Part shown: in pieces, positions 7,364 to 15,720 of the stretch | How positions within the stretch are numbered: the first letter of the stretch is position 1 | Layout of the letters: each line of letters starts with the position of its first letter | Assembly: GCA_900538765.1 (NCBI GenBank) | Contig: UQAB01000027.1 | Location: 1 to 26,540, forward strand | Reading direction: 5' to 3' | From: an uncultured Azospirillum sp. | GTDB taxonomy: Bacteria > Pseudomonadota > Alphaproteobacteria > RF32 > CAG-239 | DNA: 26,540 nt | Translations under genes and position numbers: made by a program | Notes under the pieces: generated by a model | Told to the model about the DNA's origin: nothing | Database searches by the model: none | What the model saw: only the letters and a program-made list of their open reading frames with translations

Positions 7364-9139
7364 GTGAGTACTGATTTTGAAAATGAAAAATCTCTGGGTG
7401 GAAATTTATGGAAAATTCTGCCTGTTGATGAAAGACGGGCAGAATTTGTTTCCCAAAAATACAATTTGCCTTATATAATCGCTAAAATTATCACCAGCCG
7501 CGGTATTGCGCCGGATGATGTTGAAAATTTCATTCATCCCAAGCTGCAAACACTGATGCCGGATCCGTATTGTCTGAAAGACATGAAAAAAGCGGCTGAA
7601 CGGCTGGCAGAAGCCATTATTAAAAAAGAAAAAATCGCGATTATCGGCGATTATGACGTTGACGGCGCGACTTCAACATCGGTTCTGCGCCTTTTTCTGG
7701 AGAATAATGGGATTAACCCGCTTGTCCATATTCCCGAGCGGGACGAAGGCTACGGTCCGAGCCGTATGGCTTTTGACGAGTTTGCCGCTGCCGGAGCCGG
7801 GCTGGTTGTTACCGTTGATTGCGGAACAACGGCGTTTGATGTTTTTGACTATGCCGCAACCAAGGGCTTTGAAGTCATCGTGCTGGATCACCACGAGGCC
7901 GAAGTCCGCCTGCCGCCGGTCTATGCTCTTGTCAATCCCAAACGTCTGGATGAAGAAAACGATTATGAATATCTGAAATATATGGCGGCGGTCGGCGTTG
8001 TCTTTCTGACGATTGTTGCCGTAAACCGCGAACTCCGTCAAAGGGGATTCTACAAAAACAAAATGGAACCGAACCTGATGGCCCTGCTTGATTTGGTGTC
8101 GCTGGGAACGGTTTGTGACGTTGTACCGCTTTTGGGGCTGAACCGGGCTTTTGTCCGCCAGGGGCTTAAAGTCATGGCAAAAAGACAGAATCTCGGCATT
8201 AAGGCGCTGATTGACAAAGCGGGAATAAGCGAAGCGCCGGGCGCGTTTCATTTGGGATATGTGCTGGGCCCCAGAATCAATGCTTGCGGCCGTGTTGGCG
8301 AAGCGGCGCTGGGCAACCGGCTGCTTTGCGCCAAAAGTGAAACCGAAGCTGAACGCTTGGCCGAAAAATTAAATGAATTCAATGACCAGCGCAAGGAAAT
8401 TGAAGGATATGTTTTGCTTAAAGCCATTGAGATGCTGGAGGGAACGCCGCAGGAATATCCTATTGCCTTTGTGACCGGAGATGACTGGCATCAGGGGGTT
8501 ATCGGCATTGTCGCCGGCAAGCTGAAAGAACGTTATAACGTGCCTGCGTTTGTTATGTCGATAGAAGCCGATGAAGTCAAAGGCTCGGCGCGTTCCGTTC
8601 CCGGAATTGATTTGGGGGCGCTGGTTATGTCTGCCAAAGAACGCGGAATCCTGACCAAAGGCGGCGGACATATTATGGCGGCCGGTTTTTCCCTGAATAA
8701 GGATAAGATTGATGAGTTCCGCAAGTTCGCTGGGGAATATGTGCTTGAGCGCTTGGGCAATGAGGATATTGTACCGGTTTTGGATATTGACGGCAGTCTG
8801 GATTTGTTGGGCGCCAACGTTGATATGGCTGAAAAACTTGAGCTTTTGGAGCCTTATGGGTCGGGCAACAGTGAGCCGAAACTGATGTTGAGCTCGGTTC
8901 GGGTTGTCAAGCCGTCGATTGTTGGCAGCGGGCATGTACGTTGTTTTCTGTCATCAGGTAACGGCGGCAGTCTGAAAGCCATGGCTTTCCGCGTTGGCGA
9001 TACGGAACTCGGCAAAGCTTTGCTGACCCCGGAAGGCAGTCTGTTTAACGTTGTCGGCGTTTTACGCCGCGATAACTGGCAGGGACGAAATTCCGTTCAG
9101 TTTATTATTGAAGATGCAAAGAGGATAGTTACATGGTAA
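7364..9139 (+). CDS. recJ: Single-stranded-DNA-specific exonuclease RecJ
   Basis: RecJ degrades ssDNA 5' to 3' in recombination and in mismatch and base-excision repair. The 591-aa product carries the DHH phosphoesterase motifs: DYDVDG (96-101), VDCGTT (151-156), DHHE (175-178) and SLGTVCDVVPL. It then has the DHHA1 region with GPRINACGR, the GGGHIMAAGFS segment and a C-terminal OB-type domain. Metal ligands Asp96, Asp98, Asp152 and His176/His177 are all present. The start is a GTG at 7364 with AGAGGA about seven bases upstream; no better ATG is near. It is co-directional with the OmpA-like gene (30-bp gap) and overlaps the DUF502 gene by 7 bases, implying one transcript. Confidence 0.97.
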   Translation: MSTDFENEKSLGGNLWKILPVDERRAEFVSQKYNLPYIIAKIITSRGIAPDDVENFIHPKLQTLMPDPYCLKDMKKAAERLAEAIIKKEKIAIIGDYDVDGATSTSVLRLFLENNGINPLVHIPERDEGYGPSRMAFDEFAAAGAGLVVTVDCGTTAFDVFDYAATKGFEVIVLDHHEAEVRLPPVYALVNPKRLDEENDYEYLKYMAAVGVVFLTIVAVNRELRQRGFYKNKMEPNLMALLDLVSLGTVCDVVPLLGLNRAFVRQGLKVMAKRQNLGIKALIDKAGISEAPGAFHLGYVLGPRINACGRVGEAALGNRLLCAKSETEAERLAEKLNEFNDQRKEIEGYVLLKAIEMLEGTPQEYPIAFVTGDDWHQGVIGIVAGKLKERYNVPAFVMSIEADEVKGSARSVPGIDLGALVMSAKERGILTKGGGHIMAAGFSLNKDKIDEFRKFAGEYVLERLGNEDIVPVLDIDGSLDLLGANVDMAEKLELLEPYGSGNSEPKLMLSSVRVVKPSIVGSGHVRCFLSSGNGGSLKAMAFRVGDTELGKALLTPEGSLFNVVGVLRRDNWQGRNSVQFIIEDAKRIVTW

Positions 9140-9828
9140 AAAGTGCCAAAAAACGCGCCAAAAACATTAAAAAGATTCGTCTGGAACGGGAACGCACCGT
9201 GTTTATGAAACTCGGTGCCAAGCTGCGTGCTTATTTCTTTACCGGTATTCTGGTTACGGCGCCGGTGTCCATCACTTTTTACATGGCTTATAAAATTTTC
9301 GTATGGATAGATGTTTCCGTTAACCATCTGATTCCGCCGGAACTTATTGCCCGTTACAATATCCCGTTAACGACCATTCCCGGTATCGGCATTGTTATTT
9401 TGATTTTGGCCATGATTTTTATCGGTATGTTTGCCGCTGGCTTTGTCGGCCGGTTCTTTTTGCACCTTGGCGATTGGATTGTTCGCCGTCTGCCGGTTAT
9501 CTCCAGCATCTATTCTCTGTTGAAACAGGTTTTTGAAACGATGTTTTCTGATAAGAAACAGTCTTTTAATAAATGCGTGCTGCTGGAATATCCGCGTAAA
9601 GGGATATGGATACTCGGTTTCGTCAGCGCTGAAACCAAAGGCGAGATAAAAAAGGAACTGCATGAGGAACTGCTCAGCGTCTTTATTCCGACCACGCCCA
9701 ACCCGACTTCCGGCTTTTTGATTTTTGTGCCGAAAAAAGACGTCATTCCGTTGAGTATGAGCGTAGAGCAGGGAATTAAATTTGTCATTTCCTGCGGTAT
9801 TGTCGAACCTGATAAAATGCCGCGCTGA
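9133..9828 (+). CDS. DUF502 family inner-membrane protein
   Basis: A 231-aa integral membrane protein. After a basic, Lys-rich N-terminus (1-32) come a hydrophobic segment about 33-58 (FFTGILVTAPVSITFYMAYKIF) and a second at about 79-103 (IPGIGIVILILAMIFIGMFAAGFVG). Then follow the DUF502 signature around RRLPVISSIYSLLKQVFETM (117-136) and a soluble C-terminal domain with VLLEYPRKGIWILGFVS and FIPTTPNPTSGFLIFVP. Function is not established for the family. The ATG at 9133 lies inside the last codons of recJ and has AAGAGGAT upstream; an alternative Met at residue 25 would drop the basic tail. It is the last gene of the OmpA-recJ operon. Confidence 0.93.
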   Translation: MVKSAKKRAKNIKKIRLERERTVFMKLGAKLRAYFFTGILVTAPVSITFYMAYKIFVWIDVSVNHLIPPELIARYNIPLTTIPGIGIVILILAMIFIGMFAAGFVGRFFLHLGDWIVRRLPVISSIYSLLKQVFETMFSDKKQSFNKCVLLEYPRKGIWILGFVSAETKGEIKKELHEELLSVFIPTTPNPTSGFLIFVPKKDVIPLSMSVEQGIKFVISCGIVEPDKMPR

Positions 9829-9848
9829 TTGCTCGGGAAAGATATAAA

Positions 9849-9877
9849 TTGACTTCTGTATTTTCCGATGTTACAAA
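9849..9877 (+). promoter_or_regulatory. Candidate promoter of the orphan gene at 9924
   Basis: TTGACT (9849-9854), 17-base spacer, TACAAA (9872-9877). It overlaps the terminator hairpin of the upstream operon, so the two signals share sequence. Confidence 0.35.
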
Positions 9878-9902
9878 AACATCGGAAAAATATTATTTTA
9901 TT
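9861..9902 (+). terminator. Terminator of the OmpA-recJ-DUF502 operon
   Basis: A 12-bp stem (9861-9872 with 9878-9889, loop ACAAA) is followed by an imperfect T-rich run (TATTATTTTATT). It starts about 30 bases past the DUF502 stop. Confidence 0.75.
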
Positions 9903-9923
9903 GTCTAATTAAAAAATATCATT

Positions 9924-10610
9924 ATGGAAAAGATTGAAAATTTAAAAGCTTTGTTTTATCCCGGGGATGTGCATCGTGCCCGTTTTATTTCGCAAGACAA
10001 AGGCCTGATTACCATGAAACTTGAATGTGGAATTATGGGCTTTATTCCGCAAACGATTGTCAATCTTCCTTTGGTTTCTCCGCAATGGGAAAAGATGATG
10101 GTTGATGTCATGGTCTGCGGTTATAATATAGGGGCTCTGAATAGTTTGTTGGTTTTGTTTCCGGTTTTGAATAGTGCTAATTTTCTGACTGAAAATCTAT
10201 GCGTTTACGAAGGAAAAATTGAATTGATAACCCGGCGGGGAAGCCTAATCCGTATAGAAAATGAAGAATATGTTTTTGATACGTATCAGGATTATTTTCG
10301 CAAGATGAAACAAGGGGATAAAGTTCATGTTTTCATGATGGGGACGACATTGGAAAAACGGCATGTCTTTACGATTAAGGAAGCCTGCATAAACGGTGTT
10401 AATGTTGATTTCTATCCAAAGCAGCACTTGGAAAAAATATCGGAAAAGTATGGTTTCAGAACAGTTCTTTTTCTTGAAAAAACAGCAATGGAAGATGTTG
10501 TTTCGTATTGTCATGAAGCCAGCAATACAACCTTGCATAATATCAAAGCTCAAAAGAATTATTGTATTTATGACACTGTTGATAACAGGGTTTTAACCGA
10601 ATGGGATTAA
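9924..10610 (+). CDS. Orphan hypothetical protein with possible S1/OB-like segments
   Basis: A 228-aa soluble protein that I do not recognise. It has no signal peptide and no membrane helix. Residues 12-48 (YPGDVHRARFISQDKG...LECGIMGFIP) and 94-152 (YEGKIELITRRGSLIRI...GDKVHVFMMG...VFTIKEA) each look like the strand pattern of an S1/OB-type RNA-binding fold, but this is a by-eye impression. The ATG has no clear Shine-Dalgarno; upstream is only A/T-rich sequence. It is a single-gene unit between the recJ operon terminator and a bidirectional hairpin. Composition is more AT-rich than recJ or mrp, which may mean an accessory origin. The gene is likely real because the frame is open between two terminators. 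Confidence 0.7.
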   Translation: MEKIENLKALFYPGDVHRARFISQDKGLITMKLECGIMGFIPQTIVNLPLVSPQWEKMMVDVMVCGYNIGALNSLLVLFPVLNSANFLTENLCVYEGKIELITRRGSLIRIENEEYVFDTYQDYFRKMKQGDKVHVFMMGTTLEKRHVFTIKEACINGVNVDFYPKQHLEKISEKYGFRTVLFLEKTAMEDVVSYCHEASNTTLHNIKAQKNYCIYDTVDNRVLTEWD

Positions 10611-10648
10611 AAAAATAAAGAGCAGTTCGATGACTGCTCTTTATTTTT
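10611..10648. terminator. Bidirectional terminator between the orphan gene and mrp/apbC
   Basis: A 16-bp perfect stem (10611-10626 with 10633-10648, loop TCGATG) has A/T tracts on both ends and begins right after the orphan stop codon. Its outer arm overlaps the stop codon of the mrp/apbC gene. Confidence 0.9.
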
Positions 10649-11645
10649 ATGCCGAAAGCTTGGCAATAATTTTTTTGGCAATCTCTTCATAGGCCTGCGT
10701 ATGCGGGCTGTCCGGATCGGCAAAGACAATCGGCGTGCCGTTGTCGGCATTTTCGCGAATGGCGTAATGCAACGGAATTTCACCGAGAAATGTTTCTCCC
10801 ATAGCCTCTGCGGTTTTTCTGGCGCCTTCATGCCCGAAAATATCGGCGCGGTGTCCGCATTTTTCGCAAATATAATAACTCATGTTTTCAATAATGCCCA
10901 AAATCGGCACATTGACACGCTTGAACATATTGATGCCCTTAATGGCATCAATCAGGGCAATGTCCTGCGGTGTGGAAACGATAACCGCACCATCGGTTTT
11001 GACCTTTTGCGACAAAGTGATTTGAATATCTCCCGTTCCCGGCGGCATATCAATAACCATAATGTCAATGTCGCCCCAGTTGGTGTCGGTCAAAAGCTGC
11101 TGCATCGCGCCGCAGGCTTTGGCGCCGCGCCAGATAAGCGGCTGGCTGCGGTCAATCAGTGTACCGACGGACATTGATTCCAGGCCGAGGTTGACGAAAG
11201 GTTCAAAGGTTTTGCCATCTGTCGTTGCCGGGGGCGTTCCCTCATAGCCCAGCATGGTCGGGATGGACGGACCGTAAATGTCAGCGTCAAATAAAGCAAT
11301 TTTTTTGTTTTGGTTTGACAGGGCAAGCGCCAGATTGACCGCGGTGGTTGACTTTCCCACACCGCCTTTGCCGGACGCTACGGCAATGATTTTTTTTACA
11401 CCGCGGATATGCCACATCTCGTCTTCCTGCCGCAGGCCGTTAAAGGCCTTGGCTGCCGTAAAAATAACCGTGGCTTTGGCAATGCCGTCAACAGCTGCCG
11501 CTTCCGCCTTGAGGGCAGCGGTCTTTGCTTCGTCCTCTGTCGCGTTGACCAAGGTGATAATCGCCCGCCCGCCGGCAATCTTGATACTGTCTATGCTGTC
11601 GGCCGGATAATATTTTGCCGTAATTTTTCTGATTAGTTCTTCCAT
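10647..11645 (-). CDS. apbC: Iron-sulfur cluster carrier ATPase Mrp/ApbC
   Basis: A 332-aa P-loop ATPase of the Mrp/NBP35 family that holds and transfers [4Fe-4S] clusters to apoproteins in the cytosol. Residues 1-75 are a MIP18/DUF59-like domain. From about 84 comes the deviant Walker A GKGGVGKST (92-100), the switch DADIYGPSIPT (120-130), the Walker B-like VIDMPPGTGD (197-206) and the metal-binding Cys260-x2-Cys263 in YYICEKCGHRADIFG. All key residues are present and the length is normal. The Shine-Dalgarno is weak (GAAGAGAT about ten bases upstream). It is divergent from hflK, a neighbour arrangement I know from other Alphaproteobacteria. Confidence 0.96.
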   Translation of the reverse strand: MEELIRKITAKYYPADSIDSIKIAGGRAIITLVNATEDEAKTAALKAEAAAVDGIAKATVIFTAAKAFNGLRQEDEMWHIRGVKKIIAVASGKGGVGKSTTAVNLALALSNQNKKIALFDADIYGPSIPTMLGYEGTPPATTDGKTFEPFVNLGLESMSVGTLIDRSQPLIWRGAKACGAMQQLLTDTNWGDIDIMVIDMPPGTGDIQITLSQKVKTDGAVIVSTPQDIALIDAIKGINMFKRVNVPILGIIENMSYYICEKCGHRADIFGHEGARKTAEAMGETFLGEIPLHYAIRENADNGTPIVFADPDSPHTQAYEEIAKKIIAKLSA

Positions 11646-11667
11646 GTTAATATCATCTCTTCTGTAA

Positions 11668-11696
11668 TTGTCTTTAGATAATATCTATATTATATA
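11668..11696 (+). promoter_or_regulatory. Candidate promoter of the hflKC-degP-holC operon
   Basis: TTGTCT (11668-11673), 17-base spacer, TATATA (11691-11696). A consensus TATAAT also follows at 11695-11700 but at 21-base spacing. It lies between divergent mrp/apbC and hflK. Confidence 0.4.
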
Positions 11697-11734
11697 TAAT
11701 GCTATTGCAATCAATTTATGAAGAGGTGCGTATA

Positions 11735-12826
11735 ATGGCTGAAAAAAATAACCCCTGGGATGATGCCGGCGAACCGGAAAAAAACGGAACCTGGAGCAGT
11801 AAGGCTGCCGCGGCGGAAAAGATAATCCGTATTGATGCCGTCAAAGTTGCCAAAGGCAGCGGCGGCTGGGATTTCAACCTGTGGATTATTGTTGTCCTGA
11901 TAGTTTTGGCCTGGCTGTCAACCGGCTTTTATCAGGTGCAGACCAATGAACAGGGTGTAGTCCTGCGTTTTGGAAAATATCAGGAAACGACGGACGCCGG
12001 CTTGCATTATCATTTACCTTACCCGGTTGAAACCGTAACCAAAGTCAATATTACGCAGGAACGGAGTATCAACCTCGGCAGTCAGGAAGCCTACAACGCT
12101 TCCAACAGCGCTTCTCTGTCCAACAGCCGCAATTCTGACACTTATGCCGACAAGCTGCGTTCTTTTACAGAAAGCCATATGCTGACCGGTGATGAAAATA
12201 TTGTCGATATCAACATGGATATTGTCTGGAAGATTAAGGATGCCAAAGATTATCTGTTTAACATCCGCAATCCCGATCAGACTGTCCGCATTGCCGCGCA
12301 GTCTGTTCTGCGTGAAATTGTCGGCCAGTCGGAAATGCAGCCGATTATCACCGGAGACCGCGGCAAGGTTGAAGATGAAACAAAGGAAGAACTGCAAAAG
12401 CTGTTGGATAACTTTGGATCGGGCATAACGATTGTCCGCGTCAAGCTGCAAAAAGCAGACCCTCCGAAACAGGTTGTCGATGCTTTCAATGAGGTTCAGC
12501 GCGCCAAAGCCGATTTGGAAAGCTACAAAAACAAGGCCGAAGCCTATCGTAATGAAGTCGTTCCCAAAGCACACGGCGAGGCGTCCCGGATTATTCAGGA
12601 AGCCGAAGCTTATGAAGCCGCTGTTATTAACAAGGCGCAGGGTGACGCCGAACGCTTCCTTTCGGTTTACAATGCCTATAAGAACGGCCGTGACGTAACG
12701 ACTAAGCGCCTTTACATTGAAACCATGGAAAATGTTCTGCAGAACTCGGACAAGGTTATCCTTGATCCGTCATCTAAAGGCGGAAATGTTCTGCCGTACC
12801 TGCCGCTCAAAGCTGCGAAACAATAG
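11735..12826 (+). CDS. hflK: FtsH protease modulator HflK
   Basis: HflK forms with HflC the large SPFH-domain cage that surrounds the membrane protease FtsH and limits its access to substrates. The 363-aa product has a charged N-terminus with the family's NNPWD motif (5-9), one membrane helix about 48-66, then a periplasmic SPFH/band-7 domain (VVLRFGKYQETTDAGLHYHLPYPVE; LTGDENIVDINMDIVWKI) and a long helical region. The loop between strands carries an unusual Ser/Asn-rich stretch (EAYNASNSASLSNSRNSDTY). The start is the ATG at 11735 with AGAGGTG eight bases upstream; an earlier ATG at 11699 lacks a ribosome site. hflC follows after 13 bases. Confidence 0.96.
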   Translation: MAEKNNPWDDAGEPEKNGTWSSKAAAAEKIIRIDAVKVAKGSGGWDFNLWIIVVLIVLAWLSTGFYQVQTNEQGVVLRFGKYQETTDAGLHYHLPYPVETVTKVNITQERSINLGSQEAYNASNSASLSNSRNSDTYADKLRSFTESHMLTGDENIVDINMDIVWKIKDAKDYLFNIRNPDQTVRIAAQSVLREIVGQSEMQPIITGDRGKVEDETKEELQKLLDNFGSGITIVRVKLQKADPPKQVVDAFNEVQRAKADLESYKNKAEAYRNEVVPKAHGEASRIIQEAEAYEAAVINKAQGDAERFLSVYNAYKNGRDVTTKRLYIETMENVLQNSDKVILDPSSKGGNVLPYLPLKAAKQ

Positions 12827-12839
12827 GGAGGGAGAAGAA

Positions 12840-13700
12840 ATGAGTAAAAAAAATACGATATTACTGATAATCGTTGCTGCAGTCATCGTTCTGCTGGGAA
12901 ATTCCCTTTATATTGTCAGCCAGCCGGAACAGGCCATTGTTCTGCAGTTCGGCGAACCCGTCCGTGAAGTTAAGGAACCGGGGCTGAAGGTAAAGATTCC
13001 TTTTATTCAGAAAGTTGTCATTTATGATACCCGTTTGCTTGATTTGGATCCGCCGGCGCAGGAAATCGTTCTCAATGACAAAAAACGTCTGGATGTCGAT
13101 ACCTTTACCCGTTACCGTATTGTTGATCCGCTGAAGTTTTACCAGACGGTACGGACGGAATATCAGGCTGAAAGCAAATTGAAGGAAATCGTCAATTCTT
13201 CCGTACGTAAGATTCTCGGCCGCATAACGCTGCAGGAGCTTCTTTCCAAAAAGAGAACGCAGATTATGGAAGATATCAGCAATGCGGTTGCCAAGGATGC
13301 CGCGCAGATAGGCGTCAGCGTTGCCGATGTCCGTATCCGGAGAGCCGATTTGCCGATTGAGGTTTTGCAGGCGATTAATGAGCGGATGAAAACCGAACGC
13401 GAAAGAGATGCCAAGGAGTTCCGCGCTCAGGGACAGCAACAGGCACAGCAGATAAGAGCCGGCGCCGATAAGGAAAAAACTATCATCTTGGCCGAAGCTG
13501 AGAAAAAATCGCAGATTATCCGCGGTAACGGTGATAAAAAAGCGATTGAAATCTGGAATGGCGCCGCCAATCGTGATCCGCAGTTTTTTGCCTTTTACCG
13601 TTCTTTGGAAGCGTATCGTAATTCTCTGGGCGATTCGGCATTAGTCCTGTCGCCGGATTCCGAATTCTTCCGTTATTTCGGAAAATCTTCGGGGCGTTAA
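12840..13700 (+). CDS. hflC: FtsH protease modulator HflC
   Basis: HflC is the partner of HflK in the SPFH cage around FtsH. It is 286 aa with one N-terminal membrane helix (about 6-26) and the SPFH domain starting QPEQAIVLQFGEPVREVKEPGLKVKIPF. Then come DLDPPAQEIVLNDKKRLDVDTF, the VRIRRADLP motif and a long Gln/Ala-rich coiled helix (EFRAQGQQQAQQIRAGADKE). It ends with FFAFYRSLEAYRNSLG and the conserved LVLSPDSEFFRYF. The ATG at 12840 has GGGAGGGAGAAG upstream; a longer in-frame reading from 12717 would run antigenically out of frame through hflK and is not credible. The degP-type gene begins one base after its stop, so translation is tightly linked. Confidence 0.97.
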   Translation: MSKKNTILLIIVAAVIVLLGNSLYIVSQPEQAIVLQFGEPVREVKEPGLKVKIPFIQKVVIYDTRLLDLDPPAQEIVLNDKKRLDVDTFTRYRIVDPLKFYQTVRTEYQAESKLKEIVNSSVRKILGRITLQELLSKKRTQIMEDISNAVAKDAAQIGVSVADVRIRRADLPIEVLQAINERMKTERERDAKEFRAQGQQQAQQIRAGADKEKTIILAEAEKKSQIIRGNGDKKAIEIWNGAANRDPQFFAFYRSLEAYRNSLGDSALVLSPDSEFFRYFGKSSGR

Positions 13701-13701
13701 A

Positions 13702-15150
13702 ATGAAAGCGCTGAAAATAATAAGCATGGGAATACTGCTGGGATTGTTAAATACAGTCCCGGCAGTGTCGTCTTCGGCAGCGGTTCCGGCAGTGTCTGCT
13801 GGCGTCGCTTTTCCGTCTTTTGCCGATTTGGTTGAACGGCTGATGCCCTCTGTTGTTAATATTTCAACCCGCACGAAGCCTGAAGACGATTCCCAAGCCG
13901 GCGGGGAGGAGGCTCTTGCCGAGGCGTCTCCCGAATTTCATCGCTATTTTGAAAATGGCAGAAAACAGGAAGCGCTGGGCTCGGGATTTATCATTGATGA
14001 AGAAGGTTATATTATCACCAACAATCATGTTATTGCCGATGCCGAAAAAATCAACGTAACTTTGTCTGATGACACAACTTTGGAAGCGCGGATTATCGGC
14101 AAGGATTATAAAACCGACATCGCTCTGATAAAAATTGATACGGACAGGAAATTGTCCCCGGTAATGTTTGGCGATTCTGATAAAATCAGAGTCGGTGACT
14201 GGATTTTGGCCATCGGCAATCCTTTCGGTTTGGGTGGCAGTGTCACCGCCGGGATTGTTTCCGCCAAATCCCGCGATATTGAAGCCGGACAATACGACAA
14301 TTTTATTCAGACTGACGCATCCATTAATCAGGGAAGCTCCGGTGGGCCGATGTTTAATATGCAGGGAGAAGTCATCGGCATTAACAGCGTCATCTTTTCG
14401 ACCAACGGCGCCAGCATGGGCATCGGCTTTGCTATCCCGATTAATCTGGCGGACTGGGTTATTGCGCAGCTGAAACAATATGGCGAAATTCGCCGCGGCT
14501 GGATTGGAATTAAAATTCAGCCGAATGAAACGGAAACGCCGGGCGTCAAAGGCGGAGTACTGGTTTCTGACGTCACCGTTGGCGCGCCGGCGCAGCGCGC
14601 CGGAATTTTCGCCGGCGATATAATTCTGGAATTTAATGGCATAGCTGTGAAAAATACTAAAGATTTTTCCAGAAGAGTTGCCGAAGCCGAAATCGGCAAA
14701 CCGGCAGCGGTTACCGTCCTGCGTGACAATAAAAAAGAAGTTCTGGCTTTAGATATTGAGAAACTGCCGGAGGAAAATCCGGCACCGCTTTCGGCTCCGG
14801 CAGAAGCGGCGGTTGTTAAAAGTGTCAACGGCAGCGAATACTTTTTGCCTGAACTCGGTGTTAAAATCTCGCCGGTCAGCCCGGCGTTGGCACAGCTTTA
14901 CGGAATTTCTCCAGAAAGCACCGGAATGGTTATTACCGATATTCATCCCGGGACGGATGCCGCGGCCAAGGGGCTGAAAAAAGGCAATGTTATTGTCAAG
15001 ATTGACAAGAAAGACGTGACGGACATTGAATCGGTCAAAAACCATATCAGCGAAGCTAAAATGGAACATAATCGGCCGGTTCTGGTGCTGTTTCAGGATG
15101 GCGATGCCGTCCATTTTGCCGCGCTGAAATTACAAAAGGGGACAGAGTAA
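13702..15150 (+). CDS. DegP/HtrA-type periplasmic serine protease (Do family)
   Basis: A 482-aa periplasmic protease-chaperone that degrades or refolds damaged envelope proteins. Residues 1-33 are a signal peptide. The trypsin-like domain carries the triad His109 (NNHVIADA), Asp139 (KTDIALIKI) and Ser213 (QGSSGGPMF; most homologues have GNSGGP). Two PDZ domains follow, about 260-350 (GVLVSDVTVGAPAQRAGIFAGDIIL) and 380-475 (GMVITDIHPGTDAAAKGLKKGNVIVKI). Length and order match Do/DegQ/MucD proteins; which paralogue it is cannot be told. It starts one base after hflC, without its own strong Shine-Dalgarno, suggesting translational coupling. The hflK-hflC-protease order is widespread in Alphaproteobacteria. 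Confidence 0.96.
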   Translation: MKALKIISMGILLGLLNTVPAVSSSAAVPAVSAGVAFPSFADLVERLMPSVVNISTRTKPEDDSQAGGEEALAEASPEFHRYFENGRKQEALGSGFIIDEEGYIITNNHVIADAEKINVTLSDDTTLEARIIGKDYKTDIALIKIDTDRKLSPVMFGDSDKIRVGDWILAIGNPFGLGGSVTAGIVSAKSRDIEAGQYDNFIQTDASINQGSSGGPMFNMQGEVIGINSVIFSTNGASMGIGFAIPINLADWVIAQLKQYGEIRRGWIGIKIQPNETETPGVKGGVLVSDVTVGAPAQRAGIFAGDIILEFNGIAVKNTKDFSRRVAEAEIGKPAAVTVLRDNKKEVLALDIEKLPEENPAPLSAPAEAAVVKSVNGSEYFLPELGVKISPVSPALAQLYGISPESTGMVITDIHPGTDAAAKGLKKGNVIVKIDKKDVTDIESVKNHISEAKMEHNRPVLVLFQDGDAVHFAALKLQKGTE

Positions 15151-15606
15151 ATGGCTCAGGTTGATTTTTACCATCTGCAAAATCAGACATTGGAAAATGT
15201 TTTGCCCAGGCTTTTGGAAAAAGCTTATTCAACCGGAAAAAAGATTGTTGTCAAAATCGGCAATGAAGAGCGTGTGGAGTTTATCAACAGCACTTTGTGG
15301 ACTTATAATGACCAGTCTTTTTTGCCTCATGGTTCAAAAAAAGACGGCTTTGGCGAAGAGCAGCCGATATGGCTGACTGCCGGAAACGATGTGCCGAACG
15401 GCGCGGAATTTTTGTTTTTGGTTGATGGCGCTTTGATACCGGCGGCAGAAGCCGAGAATTTTGAGCGTATTTTTAATATTTTTGACGGCAATGTTGAGAG
15501 TGCAGTCGTTCAAGCCAGAAATTTTTGGAAAGATTTAAAACAAGCCGGCTGCAATGTTAATTATTGGCAGCAGGATAGTGCCGGAAAATGGACAAAGAAA
15601 GCCTGA
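15151..15606 (+). CDS. holC: DNA polymerase III chi subunit HolC
   Basis: Chi links the clamp loader of the replicative polymerase to SSB on the lagging strand. The 151-aa length is normal. Recognisable features are the start VDFYHLQNQTLENVLPRLLEKAYSTGKKIVV, WTYNDQSFLPHGSKKDGFGEEQPIWLT (SSB-contact region), FLFLVDGA, the helix FERIFNIFDGNVESAVVQARNFWKDLKQAG, and a C-terminal YWQQD..GKW. The ATG follows the protease stop codon with no gap; AAAGGGGACAGAG just upstream provides the ribosome site. It ends the hflK operon; a hairpin terminator lies about 80 bases on. Bases 15607-15686 hold nothing recognisable. Confidence 0.93.
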   Translation: MAQVDFYHLQNQTLENVLPRLLEKAYSTGKKIVVKIGNEERVEFINSTLWTYNDQSFLPHGSKKDGFGEEQPIWLTAGNDVPNGAEFLFLVDGALIPAAEAENFERIFNIFDGNVESAVVQARNFWKDLKQAGCNVNYWQQDSAGKWTKKA

Positions 15607-15686
15607 TTTTTTTAGAAAACGGCCGCATTTGTAATCTGTATTTTAGCAAGTTGTTTTTGCGTCGGCGGGAAGCTGTAATGAAAAAC

Positions 15687-15719
15687 AAAAAAGGTGTGAT
15701 AAAAAACCACACCTTTTTT
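15687..15719. terminator. Bidirectional terminator between holC and the 328-aa gene
   Basis: A 12-bp stem formed by AAAAAAGGTGTG (15687-15698) and CACACCTTTTTT (15708-15719), with a 9-base loop. It directly abuts the stop codon of the minus-strand gene at 15721. Confidence 0.9.
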
Positions 15720-15720
15720 G

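Noticed and set aside
12717..12839. Longer HflC reading starting inside hflK
   Set aside because: The extra 41 codons are out-of-frame hflK sequence; the ATG at 12840 has a strong Shine-Dalgarno and the normal membrane anchor.
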